Made by a program: the position numbers and the translations under genes. A stretch of DNA of 24,393 nucleotides from JAVBLY01 sp031553035 (lineage in GTDB: Bacteria > Bacillota > Clostridia > Peptostreptococcales > Anaerovoracaceae), in NCBI GenBank assembly GCA_031553035.1, contig JAVBLY010000012.1, positions 1 to 24,393 of the forward strand, in the 5' to 3' direction. Below are positions 1 to 9,005 of this stretch, one piece after another; position 1 is the stretch's first letter, and each line of letters opens with the position of its first letter. Under the pieces are notes generated by a model, which was not told the DNA's origin, made no database searches, and worked only from the letters and a program-made list of their open reading frames with translations.

Positions 1-2
1 TA

Positions 3-50
3 TTTCTGATAAAGAAAAAATGTTTCTGATAAAGAAAAAATGTTTCTACA
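3..50. repeat. 20-bp tandem repeat
   Basis: The unit tttctgataaagaaaaaatg occurs twice back to back (3-22 and 23-42), followed by a diverging partial third copy that begins tttcta at 43. It lies in AT-rich non-coding DNA. No function can be assigned, and it may continue to the left of the window. Confidence 0.85.
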
Positions 51-68
51 AAAAATTAACCCAAAATT

Positions 69-197
69 TGGTCCAAAATCGGGGTTATGCGAACTTTTTC
101 ACAGCTCTGTTAAGGAAATTATACATCAATGCACAATAACAGACTCAAGCCTCTGATTTGGAGACGTGGTATAGGACACAACCCCGATTTTGGACCA
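69..197. mobile_element. MITE-like inverted-repeat element
   Basis: The 18-base arm at 69-86 (tggtccaaaatcggggtt) is the exact reverse complement of 180-197. The 93 bp between the arms has no credible reading frame. Just inside the arms the sequences also resemble each other (atgc versus gtgt read inward), as expected for the two ends of a small non-autonomous element or a collapsed insertion sequence. No clear target-site duplication flanks it. The inverted repeat is seen directly; the mobile-element reading is inference. A long-looped RNA hairpin is the alternative. Confidence 0.5.
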
Positions 198-234
198 TAA
201 AACGCCTCCAAAAGTTGCACTTTTACTAAGCGTC

Positions 235-250
235 ATTTTGAGACAGCCCC
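235..250 (-). mobile_element. possible insertion-sequence end relic
   Basis: Read on the minus strand this is GGGGCTGTCTCAAAAT, a string I associate from memory with ends of insertion sequences in Clostridia. It lies 38 bp from the inverted-repeat element, and no transposase is present. A short hairpin follows (TGTGGC 261-266 with GCCACA 275-280). This is a weak, memory-based call. Confidence 0.25.
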
Positions 251-294
251 ATTCCGGATTTGTGGCTGAAAACCGCCACATTTCCTCTTTCTTC

Positions 295-383
295 ATATGC
301 TCATCCATCCATACATTCATCCGTCCATCCATATATGCTCATCCATCCACTTATCCGTCCATACATTCATCTTTCCATCCATG
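295..383. repeat. CATCC-rich imperfect tandem repeat
   Basis: The 17-base string atatgctcatccatcca occurs at 295-311 and again at 333-349, each followed by related catcc/gtcc/ttcat words. This gives roughly two imperfect copies with a 38-bp offset, built from a short TCCA-like motif. Short frames crossing it on either strand are compositional by-products. It lies about 50 bp before the operon operator. Confidence 0.75.
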
Positions 384-433
384 TATATTCTCTTATAACT
401 TTTGTGTCCGGTAAACAGGGACAGGTCGTATAT

Positions 434-494
434 CAATTATTTGCAAAAACATGTCTATTATTTGCAGAACCTCTTTTTTTTCTTTGATTATGGT
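434..494 (+). promoter_or_regulatory. LytTR-type operator and promoter of the RiPP operon
   Basis: Two direct copies of ATTATTTGCA lie at 436-445 and 457-466, exactly 21 bp apart (two helical turns), the arrangement bound by dimers of LytTR response regulators. A -10-like TATGGT sits at 489-494, 22 bp after the second copy, and no recognisable -35 box is present, which suits activator-dependent transcription. The same element recurs at 20998, 21745 and 24357. The likely transcription start (about 500) lies before the preferred first start codon at 529/532. The likely regulator is encoded at 18971-19705 in the same operon. Confidence 0.72.
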
Positions 495-528
495 ATTCTT
501 CTGCCAGCCAGAGAAAGCGAGCGTATGG

Positions 529-1677
529 ATGATGACAAAGTCAAAGCGTATAATTTTATATTTAGTCATTGCACTGATGATTACAATTCCCACTTGTGTT
601 GTTTATGGAGAAAATCAAAATCAAGCAAATGATGAAACCTTCAATGTGGCATATATCGAAGGCGATCCATACATTAATTATGCCGGTAATTTAAGTGGGC
701 TGGTAAAGGGACTGGCGGAGCTTGGCTATGTGGGATCGACTGAAGAAATGCCGTATGAAAAGGACAGCGACGACGCAAATGCTATCTGGAAATGGCTTGA
801 CAGCAATTCGAAGAAAGACATTGCATTTGATCAAAATGAATTCTATTCACTTGTCAGTATGACCGAAGCGGAAAAAACAAAAGCAGCAAAGCACCTGAAT
901 CAGTCAGAGGACATCGATTTGATTCTTGTCATGGGAACAGCCGCAGGCACCTTTGCAAAAGAAAGCGGTATCAGCAAAGACATGATGATCATGTCTGTGA
1001 CCGACGCCAGACAGGCGGAGCTTACAAAAGGTCAGAAGTTCTCGGGGATCGATAATGTATGGGCTCATACTTCTCCCAGACGATACTACAATCAACTCAA
1101 AGTTTTTTATAAACTTTTTACATTCAAAACTCTTGGCATCGTATATGAAGATACAGACAACGGAAGGAAAGAGATATCTTACGATGTGATAAAAGATTTC
1201 ACAAAGAAAAACGGCATCGGGCTTATGGAAGTGAGGGTAGACGCAGATTCTCAAAAGGATGATAAACTCATTTATGAACGCAAAATGCAGGATGGATACC
1301 GCAGCCTGAAAGGCAGGGTCGATGCTGTATATATGACGAACAGCGGCAACAGATCCCCGGAAAAGATTGACGAGTATGTGAACCCTCTTTATGAAGCAGG
1401 CATTCCGGTTTTTTCTCAAACAGGCAAGTCAGATGTTGAAATGGGAGTGATGCTGGCTATTTCTCCATATGATTTTGATGAACTGGGGGCATATACAGCG
1501 AACACTTTTGCGCAGATACTGAAAGGAAAAACCCCGGGACAGCTTCCTCAGAACTATGATGAAGCCCAGACAATAAGTGTAAACATGACAGCCGCCGAAG
1601 AAGCCGGTATCAAGATACCGTTTAAAGTGCTGCTTTCCGCAGATAACATCTATACAGAAACAGGGGGGGAAGAATGA
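529..1677 (+). CDS. ABC-type substrate-binding protein (ABC_sub_bind-like), orphan
   Basis: A secreted binding protein of about 382 residues. An N-terminal signal segment (basic start, then a hydrophobic run ending near TCVVYG) precedes a two-lobed fold resembling the ABC_sub_bind / TrpX-like family, with NVAYIEGDPYINYAG opening lobe 1 and DLILVMGTAAG and LGIVYEDTDNGRKE further on. The Cys after IPT does not form a good lipobox, so a cleaved signal peptide or N-terminal anchor is more likely than a lipoprotein. I chose ATG 529 (or 532) because an in-frame ATG at 451 would fall inside the operator; the ribosome site is weak (gagaaag, 511-517). It overlaps the next gene by 4 bp. No ABC permease or ATPase for a solute importer is nearby, so it may be a sensor, a scavenger or part of self-protection. 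Confidence 0.8.
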   Translation: MMTKSKRIILYLVIALMITIPTCVVYGENQNQANDETFNVAYIEGDPYINYAGNLSGLVKGLAELGYVGSTEEMPYEKDSDDANAIWKWLDSNSKKDIAFDQNEFYSLVSMTEAEKTKAAKHLNQSEDIDLILVMGTAAGTFAKESGISKDMMIMSVTDARQAELTKGQKFSGIDNVWAHTSPRRYYNQLKVFYKLFTFKTLGIVYEDTDNGRKEISYDVIKDFTKKNGIGLMEVRVDADSQKDDKLIYERKMQDGYRSLKGRVDAVYMTNSGNRSPEKIDEYVNPLYEAGIPVFSQTGKSDVEMGVMLAISPYDFDELGAYTANTFAQILKGKTPGQLPQNYDEAQTISVNMTAAEEAGIKIPFKVLLSADNIYTETGGEE

Positions 1678-3908
1678 AGAAAGTCATCGGAATTTATCTG
1701 GCGGTTTTCTTAGCCGTCATAATGCTCATATCTCTGTATATTTGTATAAGTTCTTTCAAAACACAGATGAATGAAAGCGAACTGTCCCTGTATTCTGTCA
1801 GCGCAAACAGACTGGTTGGCAATATCGAGGATGGCCTCGGCTATGGCAAATCGATGAACAATTACTACGGACTCGGGGATATTGCAGAGAAGTGGGCAGC
1901 AACCAATGACAACATAGCAAATATTAAGCTATATAAAGCAGACGGCAACACTGTCATTTACTCAATGACCGATACCAAGGTCAGTGACAAAAAGGGGCTA
2001 AACGACAGCCTTAAGCTGGAAATCAAAGAGGAAAACGGAAAAACCGCGGGATTCCTGGGCATTACAGTAGACCTTTCTAAAAATGAGCCGATTTTTAAGG
2101 ACATCAATATTCAGTTTCTTAAAGCAATATCAGTTCTGATATTGTTAGGATTTTTGGCAATACTAATTTTCTGCAAAAAAACTCATCTGATAGGAACAGA
2201 CCAAAAGATAAATAAAAGGAGAATACTGATCTTTATGATCCTGCTTCTGTTAATCAGCCAAATCCTATTTACGGCATATTCGTACAAAGAGATAAAATAC
2301 TTTTTTACGGAAGCTTCCATTAACGTAGGTGCAAATATACAGAAGATGATACAGGATGATGTGGACAAGGTCACATCAAAGGGTGTGCCGTATGACCAGA
2401 TATATGAATTCGATGAATATGCATCAGATGTGATCGAAAAATCACCGATAATAGAGAGCATCACACTTGAGAATCTGGGCGAGAAACCCGATCGAGACGG
2501 AAGAACAGTAAAAGTCAACCTGAAAACCGATGTTGAGATCTCTCAAAAATACATAGATGAAAAGCTCAGGGATCTGCTCATTGAAATGATAACTGCAATG
2601 GTAATCACCATGTTCCTGGCCGCAGAAATAATCAACTACATGATCATATCGATTATGAAGAGGGCATCCAGAGTCGGCATAGGACAGCAGTACGACAAGA
2701 CACTTTCGCTGCGTGTATCTACATTCGTCATTCATGTTGCATGCTATCTTCCCATAAGTTTTATTCCCATCATGATGAATGAGTTGGTTGGCGGAGACGC
2801 AGACAATTTCATCCTGGGCCTTCCTACTATGGTAATGTTTGCCGTAGGTTTTGTATTCACACTGCTTGCCGGCGGATTCTGCATCAAATTCGGATGGAAA
2901 AATCTTCTCTTTGGCGGTATTGCATTGCTGATAGCTAGTTCCCTGATGGCAGGTTTGATTCAGACACCTGTATTTTTGATAATATCAAGAGGATTATTAG
3001 GAGCTGCCTATTCTCTGGTATTTGTAGCTATCAGAGAGTTTGCAACACTTTCGACAGATGAGGAAGAACGCTCTTCCGGTCTTGCCCAGATTACTGCCGG
3101 ACTCTATGCAGGCATCAATATAGGAGCAGTTGTAGGTTCAATGATTTGCGAATCATTAGGTTATCTGGGAGTATTTCTCATATCGGCGGTTCTCGGGATA
3201 ATGTCCATATTCATTGTGAAGAACTACTGCGTTTCGGAAGAAACCGCACCGGTAAATATCGATGATGAGATAGCAAATACCAGGGCAACCACTTTCAAAG
3301 AAAGCGCGGTTTTGATATTCAGGGACAAAGGCATGGTTTACCTGACTGCTTTTATCGTTATTCCCCTTGCATTATCTATAATGTTCTTCGACTATTTCCT
3401 GCCTATATACGCCGTAAACTCCGATGTCACATCATCGGATATCGGACGGGCGTTCCTGATAAACGGTATTGCTGTGGCATATGGTGCGCCTCTGATCATC
3501 AAATACATAAGCAGTAAGATGAACAAAAAAATAGTCGTTTTCATTTTTACATTGCTTCTGGCATCCGGATTCTTCATATTCGGGTTCAGCGGTACAGCAC
3601 TGGCCATACTCATCGCATCGGCAGTAATGGGTCTGGCGGAAGGCGCCGCACTGGTGTCGGAGAATATGATAATGCTGGATCTTCCCGTAGCAAAGAAAAT
3701 CGGAACCAGCAGGCTTATGAGTTTCTATGCAACACTGCGCAAAATGGCCCAAACGGTGGGACCCCAGATTTTTACCTTATTCATGATAATTGGATATCAG
3801 CTTGGCATGATTATGTTCGGAGTACTCATTGCCGTCTGCAGCGTTATGTATATACTTTTCCAGGCAAAAAAGAAAAGGGGTGTTGAGCGTGAAAGCCACA
3901 CCGTATGA
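1674..3908 (+). CDS. MFS transporter fused to two extracellular sensor-like domains
   Basis: A 744-residue membrane protein. The N-terminal third has helices at about 4-26, 150-167, 183-203 and 302-328, enclosing two outside domains of roughly 120 and 95 residues (27-149 and 204-300). The first ends with GFLGITVDL, a pattern typical of Cache/PAS-like ligand-binding folds. From about 346 a 12-helix major facilitator domain follows. Such N-terminal modules normally sit on histidine kinases or chemoreceptors, but here there is no HAMP or kinase. It starts on the ATGA overlap with the preceding gene after a G-rich ribosome site. Role inferred: a ligand-gated exporter or importer, possibly product efflux/immunity or signal uptake. 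MFS identity is firm; the sensor reading is moderate. Confidence 0.85.
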   Translation: MKKVIGIYLAVFLAVIMLISLYICISSFKTQMNESELSLYSVSANRLVGNIEDGLGYGKSMNNYYGLGDIAEKWAATNDNIANIKLYKADGNTVIYSMTDTKVSDKKGLNDSLKLEIKEENGKTAGFLGITVDLSKNEPIFKDINIQFLKAISVLILLGFLAILIFCKKTHLIGTDQKINKRRILIFMILLLLISQILFTAYSYKEIKYFFTEASINVGANIQKMIQDDVDKVTSKGVPYDQIYEFDEYASDVIEKSPIIESITLENLGEKPDRDGRTVKVNLKTDVEISQKYIDEKLRDLLIEMITAMVITMFLAAEIINYMIISIMKRASRVGIGQQYDKTLSLRVSTFVIHVACYLPISFIPIMMNELVGGDADNFILGLPTMVMFAVGFVFTLLAGGFCIKFGWKNLLFGGIALLIASSLMAGLIQTPVFLIISRGLLGAAYSLVFVAIREFATLSTDEEERSSGLAQITAGLYAGINIGAVVGSMICESLGYLGVFLISAVLGIMSIFIVKNYCVSEETAPVNIDDEIANTRATTFKESAVLIFRDKGMVYLTAFIVIPLALSIMFFDYFLPIYAVNSDVTSSDIGRAFLINGIAVAYGAPLIIKYISSKMNKKIVVFIFTLLLASGFFIFGFSGTALAILIASAVMGLAEGAALVSENMIMLDLPVAKKIGTSRLMSFYATLRKMAQTVGPQIFTLFMIIGYQLGMIMFGVLIAVCSVMYILFQAKKKRGVERESHTV

Positions 3909-4398
3909 CATATTAAGACTTGACCGAACTTTTATTGGCGACATGCTGAACATACAGAATGAATATTTTGACAGTGAGGATTTTGAAAAAGATTGGTTTT
4001 ATCCTTACACGAAAGAGGAACTGGAAGAGATATTCAGTGATGAAACCAATTTGGTACATGGAGCCTTCATAGGAAAATATCTGCTGGCGTTCAGGATCGC
4101 ATGCATAAGGGGACAGGAGTGGGACGAGATAAAATGTGTGCTTCCTGATCCTTACAAAGGCAAAAAATTTGTATTGATGAACGGCGTAATGGTATCAAAG
4201 GGATTTACAGGTCAGGGACTTCAGAAAAAGTTGATCATGGAAGCAGCCGATATGACAGTCGTGAATACATTTGTTGCCGCCGCACACCCCGATAATATGG
4301 CAAGTCTTAAGGCGCTCAAAACCATCGGGTTTAAGGAAGTCGGCATACTTGAACTTTATAACAGTGAATATGAAAGATTACTATTGGTAAAGGAGTAG
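3889..4398 (+). CDS. GNAT-family N-acetyltransferase
   Basis: A 169-residue protein with a GNAT fold. The acetyl-CoA loop appears as VSKGFTGQGLQKKL (Q/R-x-x-G-x-G/A type), followed by a helix and then AHPDNMASLKALKTIGFKEVG, the usual late motif of the family. I chose the GTG at 3889 because AAAAGGGG at 3873-3880 sits 8 bp upstream; longer in-frame starts lie within the MFS gene without a ribosome site. It overlaps the MFS gene by 20 bp, pointing to translational coupling. The substrate is unknown. Within a RiPP operon it could acetylate the product's N-terminus or act in self-protection, as goadsporin-type acetyltransferases are thought to do; neither is shown by the sequence. Confidence 0.82.
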   Translation: MKATPYDILRLDRTFIGDMLNIQNEYFDSEDFEKDWFYPYTKEELEEIFSDETNLVHGAFIGKYLLAFRIACIRGQEWDEIKCVLPDPYKGKKFVLMNGVMVSKGFTGQGLQKKLIMEAADMTVVNTFVAAAHPDNMASLKALKTIGFKEVGILELYNSEYERLLLVKE

Positions 4399-4406
4399 AA
4401 AGAATT

Positions 4407-5534
4407 ATGAGACACAAAACAACGCAAATCATCTGCATTACATTATGTCTGATGCTCTCCGTCGGTCTCACAGCGTGCGGAACGAATACAGACGGGCAGA
4501 CTGTCAACATTGCCGTAGCCGGCCCACTGGACTTGATGAAGGGCGAGTACCAAAATGGTATAGATATGGCTGTAGGTGAGATCAATGACGGCTACCTCGA
4601 CAATTCCACAGTGAAGGTTACTTATTTTGATGATAAAAGTGACATTACCACGGGAATCAAAATAGCACAGGAAATCGCAGGAGAAAGAGACAAATATTCT
4701 GCAGTCATCGGTCATTGGAATGCTGCCATCAATATTCCCGCCGCCGGGATCTATGAGAAGGCAAAGCTGGTGGATATAACCCCGGTAGTTTCATCAGTGG
4801 ATCTTACAGCGTCGGGCAAAGAATACATATTCCGGAATGTTCCTACAGATGCCGAAGAAGCCGTTCGAGTCGCTGCTTATGCAGATGAAAAAGGACTGGA
4901 TAGAATTGCCATATGCTATAAGGAGACCGACTATGGAAGAGAACTTACCAAGGTGTTTGAAGATGCATGTCACGAAAAAAACATAGAGATCATAGATGAA
5001 CACGGTGAATTCATCGATCAATATGATTTCAATGGGCAGTTCGATAAATGGAAGGCACTAAATGTGGATGCTGTATTTATCGCAGACTCTCTTCCCGGCG
5101 GAACTGATCTAATCAAGCAGATCAGAAAAAAAGACAAGAACCTTACAATACTTTCAGCCGGCGGGTTTTGCTTTGATGATGTGGTGTCTCTGGTAGGTAA
5201 AAAAAACAGTAAAAATATTGCTTACGCATCTTTGTTCGATCCTAACGACAAGGATGCCGGACAGGTGGAATTTAATAAAAAATTTACTGAAAAATACGGA
5301 GAAGCCCCAAAAACATTTCTTGCAATGAAAGGATATGAGGCGGTATATTTGACGGCTGATGCCATAAAAGAAACCGGTTCGGCCGATTCCGTGGAAATCA
5401 GCAAGTACTTGCATGAAATGGGGAAATGGGAAGGAATAACAGATAAATATAACTTCACACAAAACGGCGATCCGGTGGGTTTGGAGCTATACATAGTAGA
5501 AGTCAAAAAAGGAAAATATAAATATAGTCTGTAG
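4407..5534 (+). CDS. Leu/Ile/Val-type substrate-binding lipoprotein, orphan
   Basis: A 375-residue lipoprotein with a lipobox ending L-T-A-C at Cys24. The mature part matches the Peripla_BP_6 / LivJ type: NIAVAGPLDLMKGEYQNGIDMAV at the start of lobe 1, VIGHWNAAINIPAAGIYEKA around the ligand pocket, RIAICYKETDYGRE at the lobe switch and FLAMKGYEAVYLTADAI near the end. The start is supported by AAGGAG about 12 bp upstream. It is the second binding protein in the operon without a permease or ATPase, and it comes immediately before the peptide export genes. It may capture an amino acid or small peptide for sensing, or bind the RiPP product outside the cell. The family call is firm; the role is unknown. 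Confidence 0.87.
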   Translation: MRHKTTQIICITLCLMLSVGLTACGTNTDGQTVNIAVAGPLDLMKGEYQNGIDMAVGEINDGYLDNSTVKVTYFDDKSDITTGIKIAQEIAGERDKYSAVIGHWNAAINIPAAGIYEKAKLVDITPVVSSVDLTASGKEYIFRNVPTDAEEAVRVAAYADEKGLDRIAICYKETDYGRELTKVFEDACHEKNIEIIDEHGEFIDQYDFNGQFDKWKALNVDAVFIADSLPGGTDLIKQIRKKDKNLTILSAGGFCFDDVVSLVGKKNSKNIAYASLFDPNDKDAGQVEFNKKFTEKYGEAPKTFLAMKGYEAVYLTADAIKETGSADSVEISKYLHEMGKWEGITDKYNFTQNGDPVGLELYIVEVKKGKYKYSL

Positions 5535-5557
5535 TCATTACCAAAGGAGATACAACA

Positions 5558-6796
5558 ATGGCAGATGTTTTCAGGAAAAATTCGTTAGACCGGCTGTCAT
5601 CGCCGGAGCAGCTGGATACTTTGATCACCATAACCTCAACAAGAAAATGGATTGCTCTTTTTGCGGTAGGGCTTATACTGGTTGCGGCTATTTTATGGGG
5701 GATATTCGGTAAGATCCCTGTCAAGGTGGATGCAGCCGGGATACTGACCAGCAGCGGCGGTGTATCAGGAGTTCAAAGCAAAGTAAATGGTCAGGTGACC
5801 GATATCAATGTGGAAGTTGGCGATTCTCTTGCAAAAGGAGATATTATAGCCATAATCAGTGACAACGAAGTTGTCAAGCAGATAAACAAGAATAAAGAAC
5901 TGATTGATGAGCTTAACGGTCTCAGTTCTAACAGCAATTGGTCCGATACAAATGTTTCTACGGATTTATCCGATCTTCAGCAGATCGGTATGCAAAGGCA
6001 GACCAACAGCAGTGCCGTCAGAGCTGCCGGTGTCGATGTTGAATATGCGAGGAAAGACTATGAATCTGCAAAAAAAATGTATAAGAAAAAACAGATCACG
6101 AAAGAACAGCTGAGTTCTGCCAAGGCAGCATACAGCAAAGCCCAGGCTGCATACAGCAGTCAACAGCTGGCAGTATCTCAATCAGAAGGTCAGTTTGATT
6201 CTACTAAAGATGCAAAGCTCAATGATCTTAAAGAACAAAACAAAGAGCTGAAAGATGCTCTTGAATCTGACTATACCATCGTTGCACCTGAAGACGGGAA
6301 AATTGCTTCAGTAGATGTTCAAAAGGGCAGCATTGTGGGAACCGGGACGGTAATTGTCAATATGGCAAAACAGGGAAGCGATGTCAAAGATCTTGAAAGC
6401 GTGGTCTACGCGCCTATAGCACAGGCGAAAAAACTGACGGAAGGTATGGAAGTCAAAATATATCCGTCAACTCATACGAAAGAAGAGTATGGTTCCATGA
6501 TGGGCACGGTAGTCTCTGTTTCCGAATTTCCGGTGAACGGGCAGGCTATTATGGAAACCCTTGGAAATGAAGCACTTGCGCAGCAACTCAGCGGACAGGG
6601 TGCAACCATTGAAGTGAAAGTGGATCTGATAACGGATCCTGATACTGAATCAGGATATGCCTGGACTAGCAGAAAGGGCGAGGAAGTAATGGTACAGACA
6701 GGAACAGTTTGTATGGATTCCATCATAATTGAATATAAGAGACCGATCACTATGGTAATTCCGATTTTGAAGGAAAAAGTATTACCAATTGAGTAG
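5558..6796 (+). CDS. NHLM bacteriocin system secretion protein (HlyD-like adaptor)
   Basis: A 412-residue membrane-fusion-type protein: a short cytosolic N-terminus that includes DRLSSPEQLDTLITITS, one transmembrane helix at about 31-50, a split lipoyl/beta-barrel domain (GVSGVQSKVNGQVTDINVEVGD ... YTIVAPEDGKIASVDVQKGSIV) and a helical hairpin between. The N-terminal sequence is characteristic of the NHLM/NHLP bacteriocin secretion protein family. It probably links the two ABC exporters that follow, carrying peptide beyond the membrane. It has a good ribosome site (aaaggag) and an 18-bp gap to the next gene. Confidence 0.9.
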   Translation: MADVFRKNSLDRLSSPEQLDTLITITSTRKWIALFAVGLILVAAILWGIFGKIPVKVDAAGILTSSGGVSGVQSKVNGQVTDINVEVGDSLAKGDIIAIISDNEVVKQINKNKELIDELNGLSSNSNWSDTNVSTDLSDLQQIGMQRQTNSSAVRAAGVDVEYARKDYESAKKMYKKKQITKEQLSSAKAAYSKAQAAYSSQQLAVSQSEGQFDSTKDAKLNDLKEQNKELKDALESDYTIVAPEDGKIASVDVQKGSIVGTGTVIVNMAKQGSDVKDLESVVYAPIAQAKKLTEGMEVKIYPSTHTKEEYGSMMGTVVSVSEFPVNGQAIMETLGNEALAQQLSGQGATIEVKVDLITDPDTESGYAWTSRKGEEVMVQTGTVCMDSIIIEYKRPITMVIPILKEKVLPIE

Positions 6797-6813
6797 CTTG
6801 GAAAGGAGCAAGT

Positions 6814-8988
6814 ATGTTTGATAAAAGATTCAAAAATTACGCACCTGTTCCGACGGTACTCCAGATGGAAGCTACTGAATGCGGTGCCGCCAGTCTGACT
6901 ATGATACTGGCACATTACGATACATATATTCCGCTGGAGGACATGCGTACGGACTGCGGAGTGAGCAGAGACGGGGTCAAGGCCAGCAATATACTGCATG
7001 CAGCAAGATTGCACGGTCTGAAGGCAAAGGGCTATCGTATGGAGCCCCATCATGTTCTGCATTCGCAAATGCCTTGCATCGTACACTGGAACTTCAACCA
7101 TTTTCTCGTTCTTGAAGGGATCAAGAGAGGCAAGGTATACCTAAACGACCCGGCTTCCGGAAAGCGAGTGGTTTCCCAGGAAGAATTCGATGCGGCTTTT
7201 ACCGGAGTAGTACTTGAAATCGAGCCTTCAGAAGAATACAAGCCGGAAGGTGAAGCCCCAAAACTATCAAGTGCATTGAGAAAAAGGCTGAGAGGCTCGG
7301 AAAAAATACTGACATATGTCATTCTGGCAGGTCTGTTTCTTGTGATTCCGGGACTTGTCATACCCAGTTTTGCAAAGATCTTTGTGGATGACATCCTGCT
7401 GGGAGGGAGAAACGACTGGCTTAGGGCTCTTGTCTGGGGAATGGTGATAACCGGAATAGTCCAGATGCTTCTAACGTATTGGCAAAGTCAGTATTTACTC
7501 AAAATGCAGACAAAAATAGCCCTTACCACATCGTCAAAATTCATCTGGCATATTCTGAGACTGCCCATTGAATTCTTCAATCAGAGAAGTGCCGGTGATT
7601 TGAGTGACAGAATGCAGAGCAATGACAGTGTTGCAAGTTTTCTGTCAGGAGAACTTGCCAAAACGGTCATAAACTGTATTATGCTGGTTTTCTATTTTGC
7701 TCTCATGATGTCATATAATGTCAAGCTGACATTGGTGGCATTGGTCATTGCCGGAATAAATATCGGATATTTGAAATTCGCAAGCAAGAAAAGAGAAGAT
7801 TTAAACAACAAGCTTCAGCAGGATACAGGTAAGATGATGGGAGCAGCTATGGGAGGGCTTCAAATAATCGAGACTCTCAAGGCTTCGGGCTCGGAAGGTG
7901 ATTTTTTCAGCAAGCTTATGGGAGCACACGCAAAGAAGGTAAGTCAGCAGCAGGTATTCGGAGTCCAGTCCTCATATTTGAGCGCTCTTCCGTTATTCCT
8001 CACAGCCTTGAGTGATGCATTGGTGCTTATCGTCGGCGGACTTGATGTCATGGACGGAATAATGACCATAGGAACACTTATTGCGTTTCAATCCCTGATG
8101 TCCAGCTTTATGAAACCGGTTAACGAACTTATGAATATAGGAACAAGATATCAGGAAATGAGAGCCGATATGAACCGGTTGGATGACGTTTTGAAATATG
8201 AGACAGATACGGTCTTCGATCAGGAAGAGCCTGAAGACAGCCTTGATAATGATGAATATCATAGGAGACTTGAAGGTTATATCGATATTGAAGGGCTTAC
8301 ATTCGGATACAGCCCGCTGGAAGCACCGCTTATTGAAAACTTTGAACTCCATTTAAAGCCAGGCATGAGAGTAGCCCTTGTGGGCGGCTCCGGGAGCGGA
8401 AAATCCACTGTCAGCAAGCTGATCTCGGGAGTAAATAAACCGTGGAGCGGAACCATCTCCTTTGACAGTAAGAATAAAGATGAGATACCAAGGAGAGTAG
8501 TGAGCAATTCTCTGGCCATGGTGGATCAGGATATCAGCATGTTCGCAGATACAGTAGAAAACAATCTTACTCTGTGGGATGAAACCATGCCTGAAGATAT
8601 CATGATCGAAGCCACCCAGGATGCTGAGATCTACGATTCTATCATCGACAAACCCGGAGGTTATCAATATATGATGCAGGAAGGCGGAAAAAACTTCAGC
8701 GGCGGTCAAAGGCAGCGGATAGAAATAGCAAGAGCCCTTATAAACAATCCATCCATACTGATTTTGGATGAAGCCACATCGGCCCTTGACCCGGTTACGG
8801 AAAACTCAATAAATAAACAAATCAGAGAAAGGGGCTGTACATGCATCATAGTGGCTCATCGGCTTTCCACCATCAGGGATTGCGATGAGATCATCGTTAT
8901 GAACAAAGGAAAGATCGTTGAGCGGGGAACCCATGACGATCTTAAGGAAATGAACGGCGAATATGCCGAATTGATAAAGACGATTTAA
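6814..8988 (+). CDS. NHLM-family bacteriocin exporter with C39 leader peptidase
   Basis: A 724-residue peptidase/permease/ATPase. The C39 peptidase domain has the expected residues: Gln17 (oxyanion hole), Cys23 in TECGAASL, His96 in NHFLVLEG and Asp112 in NDPASG. A six-helix exporter region follows, then an ATPase domain with Walker A GGSGSGKST at about 523-531, signature FSGGQRQR and Walker B ILILDEATSALD. All catalytic positions are intact. It should cut the precursor encoded at 11267 after its Ala-Gly-Gly and export the modified core. Its neighbours, the adaptor upstream and the second exporter downstream, make up a complete NHLM set. Confidence 0.95.
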   Translation: MFDKRFKNYAPVPTVLQMEATECGAASLTMILAHYDTYIPLEDMRTDCGVSRDGVKASNILHAARLHGLKAKGYRMEPHHVLHSQMPCIVHWNFNHFLVLEGIKRGKVYLNDPASGKRVVSQEEFDAAFTGVVLEIEPSEEYKPEGEAPKLSSALRKRLRGSEKILTYVILAGLFLVIPGLVIPSFAKIFVDDILLGGRNDWLRALVWGMVITGIVQMLLTYWQSQYLLKMQTKIALTTSSKFIWHILRLPIEFFNQRSAGDLSDRMQSNDSVASFLSGELAKTVINCIMLVFYFALMMSYNVKLTLVALVIAGINIGYLKFASKKREDLNNKLQQDTGKMMGAAMGGLQIIETLKASGSEGDFFSKLMGAHAKKVSQQQVFGVQSSYLSALPLFLTALSDALVLIVGGLDVMDGIMTIGTLIAFQSLMSSFMKPVNELMNIGTRYQEMRADMNRLDDVLKYETDTVFDQEEPEDSLDNDEYHRRLEGYIDIEGLTFGYSPLEAPLIENFELHLKPGMRVALVGGSGSGKSTVSKLISGVNKPWSGTISFDSKNKDEIPRRVVSNSLAMVDQDISMFADTVENNLTLWDETMPEDIMIEATQDAEIYDSIIDKPGGYQYMMQEGGKNFSGGQRQRIEIARALINNPSILILDEATSALDPVTENSINKQIRERGCTCIIVAHRLSTIRDCDEIIVMNKGKIVERGTHDDLKEMNGEYAELIKTI

Positions 8989-9005
8989 GGGAGGAGGAAA
9001 ACAAA

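Noticed and set aside
126..332. Minus-strand 68-codon open frame in the left flank
   Set aside because: It runs through the inverted repeat and the CATCC repeats; better explained as repeat and insertion-sequence debris.
451..528. Longer start (ATG 451) for the first binding protein
   Set aside because: It lies inside the LytTR-type operator and upstream of the -10 box, and the added residues spoil a normal signal peptide. Starts at 529/532 are preferred.
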